DNA from: Chloroflexota bacterium
GTDB lineage: Bacteria; Chloroflexota; Anaerolineae; Anaerolineales; DRKV01
Assembly: GCA_011051635.1 (NCBI GenBank)
Contig: DRKV01000354.1
Location: 1 to 7,509, forward strand
DNA: 7,509 nt
Reading direction: 5' to 3'
Under the pieces are notes generated by a model. That model did no database searches. It saw nothing but the letters and a program-made list of their open reading frames with translations, and had not been told where the DNA came from. Position numbers and translations under genes: made by a program. Of the stretch, positions 5,775 to 7,509 are shown piece after piece. Each line of letters begins with the position of its first letter. Position 1 is the stretch's first letter.

Positions 5775-6911
5775 TCACAACCTTTCGATAATCGTCGCCG
5801 TTGCCATGCCGTGGCCGATGCACATGGTTTGCAGGCCGTAGCGCCCGCCGCGGCGCTCCAGTTCGTGGAGCAGTTTGGTCATCAGCACCGCGCCGGTCGC
5901 GCCGAGGGGATGTCCCAGGGCAATCGCGCCGCCGTTGGGGTTGACCTTCTCCATATCGGGATGCAGTTCCTGCGCCCAGGCCAGCACCACGCTGGCAAAA
6001 GCCTCGTTGATTTCGATGACATCCATCTCGTCCAGCCTCAGGCCGGCCTTCTCCAGCACCTTGCGCGTCGCCGGAATGGGGCCGTCCAGCATCAGAACGG
6101 GGTCGGAGCCGACCACGACGCGGGCCAGCACCCGCGCCCGCGGCATCAGGTTGTAGCGTCCCACCGCCGCGGGGGAAGCCAGCACCAGCGCCGCCGAACC
6201 GTCGCTAATCTGGCTGCTGTTGCCCGCCGTCACCACGCCCCCCTCCTTGAAGACCGGGCGCAGGGCGGCCATCTTCCCGCGGTCGGGGGGGATGCGCACT
6301 CCCTGGTCGGTGTCGAAGACGCGCCCATCGGGCAGGGTGATGGGCAAAATCTGGGGCGCGAAACGCCCCTCCCGGATGGCCTGCATGGCGCGCAGGTGGC
6401 TGTGATAGGCGAAATCGTCCAGAGCCTCGCGCCCCAGGCCCCACTTCTCCGCTATCAACTCGGCGCTGATGCCCTGGTGCGGCAAATCGTAGGGCAGGTC
6501 GGGCCAGGTCTTCGGCCAGTCGCTCCCCATCGGCACGCGGGACATGATTTCCGTCCCCCCGGCAATCACGATGTCCATGTCGTCGGCCAGGATTGCCTGC
6601 GCCGCGAAGTGGACGGCCTGCTGGCTGGAGCCGCACATGCGGTTGATGGTTACCGCGGGAACCTGAGGAGGGAATCCGGCTTTGAGGACGGCCAGCCGCC
6701 CCAAATTCCCGCCCTGCTCCCCTACGGGGGAGACGCACCCCCAGATAACGTCCTCCACCCAGGAAGGGGAAACGCCCGCCCTTTTAGCGGCTTCCGTCAA
6801 AATGCGGGCGCTCACCTCCACGGGATGAATCCCGGAAAGCGCGCCCTTGCCGGGCTTCCCGACCCCGACGGGGGCGCGCACGGCAGAAAGGATGTACACT
6901 TCTTCGGTCAT
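5775..6911 (-). CDS. Thiolase, acetyl-CoA C-acyltransferase/acetyltransferase, 378 aa
   Basis: Catalyses reversible thiolytic cleavage of 3-ketoacyl-CoA or condensation of acyl-CoAs, in the cytoplasm. The catalytic set is complete: nucleophilic Cys93 in INRMCGSSQQAVHFAAQ (89-105), the NEAFA motif at 302-306, His334 in GGAIALGHPLGATGA (327-341), and the general-base Cys364 in CIGHGMATATIIE. The length (378) is a little below the usual 390-400. The CGSSQQAVHFAAQ stretch is closer to the 3-ketoacyl-CoA thiolases of fatty-acid and steroid degradation than to typical biosynthetic acetoacetyl-CoA thiolases, which have CGSG/S-x-K/R-A-V, so a degradative role is slightly favoured; substrate length is not decidable. 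The ATG at 6911 gives the family N-terminus (MTEEVYILSAVRAPVG); the TTG at 6938 is in-frame but runs into the era promoter. The ribosome-binding site is weak (CGAGA). The partner beta-oxidation genes are not adjacent in the window. It may be co-transcribed with folK. Confidence 0.93.
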   Translation of the reverse strand: MTEEVYILSAVRAPVGVGKPGKGALSGIHPVEVSARILTEAAKRAGVSPSWVEDVIWGCVSPVGEQGGNLGRLAVLKAGFPPQVPAVTINRMCGSSQQAVHFAAQAILADDMDIVIAGGTEIMSRVPMGSDWPKTWPDLPYDLPHQGISAELIAEKWGLGREALDDFAYHSHLRAMQAIREGRFAPQILPITLPDGRVFDTDQGVRIPPDRGKMAALRPVFKEGGVVTAGNSSQISDGSAALVLASPAAVGRYNLMPRARVLARVVVGSDPVLMLDGPIPATRKVLEKAGLRLDEMDVIEINEAFASVVLAWAQELHPDMEKVNPNGGAIALGHPLGATGAVLMTKLLHELERRGGRYGLQTMCIGHGMATATIIERL

Positions 6912-6925
6912 GGAGAATCTCGTGC

Positions 6926-6940
6926 GGTACAATTGCAAAC
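6926..6940 (+). promoter_or_regulatory. Putative era promoter -10 element, placed for a leaderless transcript
   Basis: GCGGTACAAT occupies 6924-6933 (hexamer TACAAT at 6928-6933, written GCGGTACAAT with the two bases before it). Seven bases separate the hexamer from the era ATG at 6941, so transcription should start at or one base before the A of the start codon. No Shine-Dalgarno sequence lies between them, as expected for a leaderless mRNA. The -35 region, at about 6905-6910, is weak and lies inside the first codons of the divergent thiolase gene. Confidence 0.55.
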
Positions 6941-7509
6941 ATGGATACGGAACTCAATGATACCGCAGATTTCCCCTACAAGGCCGGTTTCGTGGCCGTG
7001 ATGGGACGCCCCAATGTGGGCAAATCCACCCTGATGAACGCCCTCCTGGGGCAGAAGGTCGCCGCCGTCTCCCCCAAGCCGCAGACGACCCGCAAGCGGC
7101 AACTCGGCATCCTGACGCTGGACGAAGCCCAAATCATCTTCGACGATACGCCGGGGGTGCACAAACCGCTCCACAAACTGGGCGAGTACATGAACGAGGA
7201 AGCCCTGGCCGCCCTGAAAGACAGCGATGTGATTCTCTTCCTGGTGGATGTCAGCCGCCCGCCCAACGAGGAAGACGAGATGCTGGCCGCCACCATCCGC
7301 CAGGCGCTGGAAAAAGACCCCGGTCTGCCCGTCCTGCTGGTGCTCAACAAGGCCGATTTGCTCAAAGGCAAGCAGCAACAGGAGCATCCGCCTCTTTATC
7401 AGGCGCTCGTCCCCCAGGCGGAGCCGATTGCCATCTCCGCCCTCCGCAATGAGAACCTGGGCGCGCTGCTGGAGGCCATCATCGAACGCCTGCCCGCCCA
7501 TCCGCCCTA
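6941..7509 (+). CDS. era: GTPase Era, N-terminal 189 residues, 3' end off the window
   Basis: Era is an essential GTPase that binds 16S rRNA near its 3' end and acts in 30S subunit assembly. The visible part is its GTPase domain with all G motifs: G1 GRPNVGKST (22-30), G2 in PKPQTTR (45-51), G3 DTPG (69-72), G4 NKAD (136-139) and G5 SAL (166-168). The family-specific stretches SPKPQTTRKRQLGILT (44-59) and DTPGVHKPLHKLGEYMNEEA (69-88) separate Era from other TRAFAC GTPases such as Der, MnmE and Obg. The frame stays open to the window edge, so the C-terminal KH domain (roughly another 110 residues) is outside. The ATG at 6941 gives a 15-residue lead before the first strand (GFVAVMGRPN), slightly longer than in many Era proteins; the next in-frame ATG at 7001 would delete the first strand. 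It is transcribed divergently from the thiolase across only 29 bp, with no Shine-Dalgarno sequence. Confidence 0.97.
   Translation, partial: MDTELNDTADFPYKAGFVAVMGRPNVGKSTLMNALLGQKVAAVSPKPQTTRKRQLGILTLDEAQIIFDDTPGVHKPLHKLGEYMNEEALAALKDSDVILFLVDVSRPPNEEDEMLAATIRQALEKDPGLPVLLVLNKADLLKGKQQQEHPPLYQALVPQAEPIAISALRNENLGALLEAIIERLPAHPP

Noticed and set aside
5811..7001. 396-codon open frame on the plus strand opposite the thiolase, running into the era start
   Set aside because: Also in codon register with the thiolase frame and explained the same way. It reads through the era promoter, and the minus-strand protein carries complete thiolase active-site motifs.
6908..7501. 197-codon open frame on the minus strand opposite era
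   Set aside because: The plus strand encodes all five GTPase motifs of Era in one frame. The minus frame is an antisense shadow with no recognisable domain.
1..7509. Defence system, CRISPR array, insertion sequence, prophage or tRNA gene
   Set aside because: No direct-repeat array with spacers, transposase or integrase motif, terminal inverted repeats, or tRNA-like cloverleaf was seen. The coding space is filled by the genes listed.

Overview
The window is about 60% GC, densely coding bacterial DNA. It probably comes from a member of the phylum Chloroflexota, class Anaerolineae or close to it. The basis is indirect: a large multi-domain exported protein built from Ig-like, carboxypeptidase-regulatory-like and propeller modules ends in a hydrophobic 'IFLPLLKR' tail of a kind I associate with exported proteins of that group, and there is a GTC-rich heptamer array between genes. 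No rRNA or other phylogenetic marker is present, so the assignment is tentative.

Layout from left to right. Positions 1-545 (minus) hold the N-terminal part of folP (dihydropteroate synthase), cut by the left edge. Positions 512-943 (minus) hold a small STAS/SpoIIAA-like protein gene whose 3' end overlaps the folP start by 34 nt. Positions about 944-1080 hold a promoter for that pair and, just upstream of it, a strong intrinsic terminator for the preceding gene. Positions 1081-5088 (minus) hold a 1335-residue secreted modular protein. Positions 5229-5705 (minus) hold folK (HPPK). Positions 5706-5774 carry a heptamer repeat array that forms the folK leader. Positions 5775-6911 (minus) hold a thiolase. 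After a 29-bp divergent gap, positions 6941-7509 (plus) hold the N-terminal GTPase domain of era, cut by the right edge.

How the genes relate: FolK and FolP catalyse consecutive steps of dihydrofolate synthesis (pyrophosphorylation of the hydroxymethyl-dihydropterin, then condensation with p-aminobenzoate). Here they lie in the same orientation but are separated by the exoprotein gene, its terminator and the STAS-like gene, so they probably belong to different transcripts. The thiolase (acyl-CoA metabolism) may be co-transcribed with folK. Era (ribosome assembly GTPase) is read the other way, from a promoter placed so close to the start codon that its mRNA is predicted to be leaderless.

No RNA gene, CRISPR array, insertion sequence or phage gene was seen, and no stretch above 300 bp lacks a gene. 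Most of the window is ordinary housekeeping. The less ordinary parts are the exoprotein with its unclassified N-terminal module, its propeller inserted in an Ig-like domain and its C-terminal tail, the heptamer array, and the short-leader or leaderless promoters sharing a 10-bp core.
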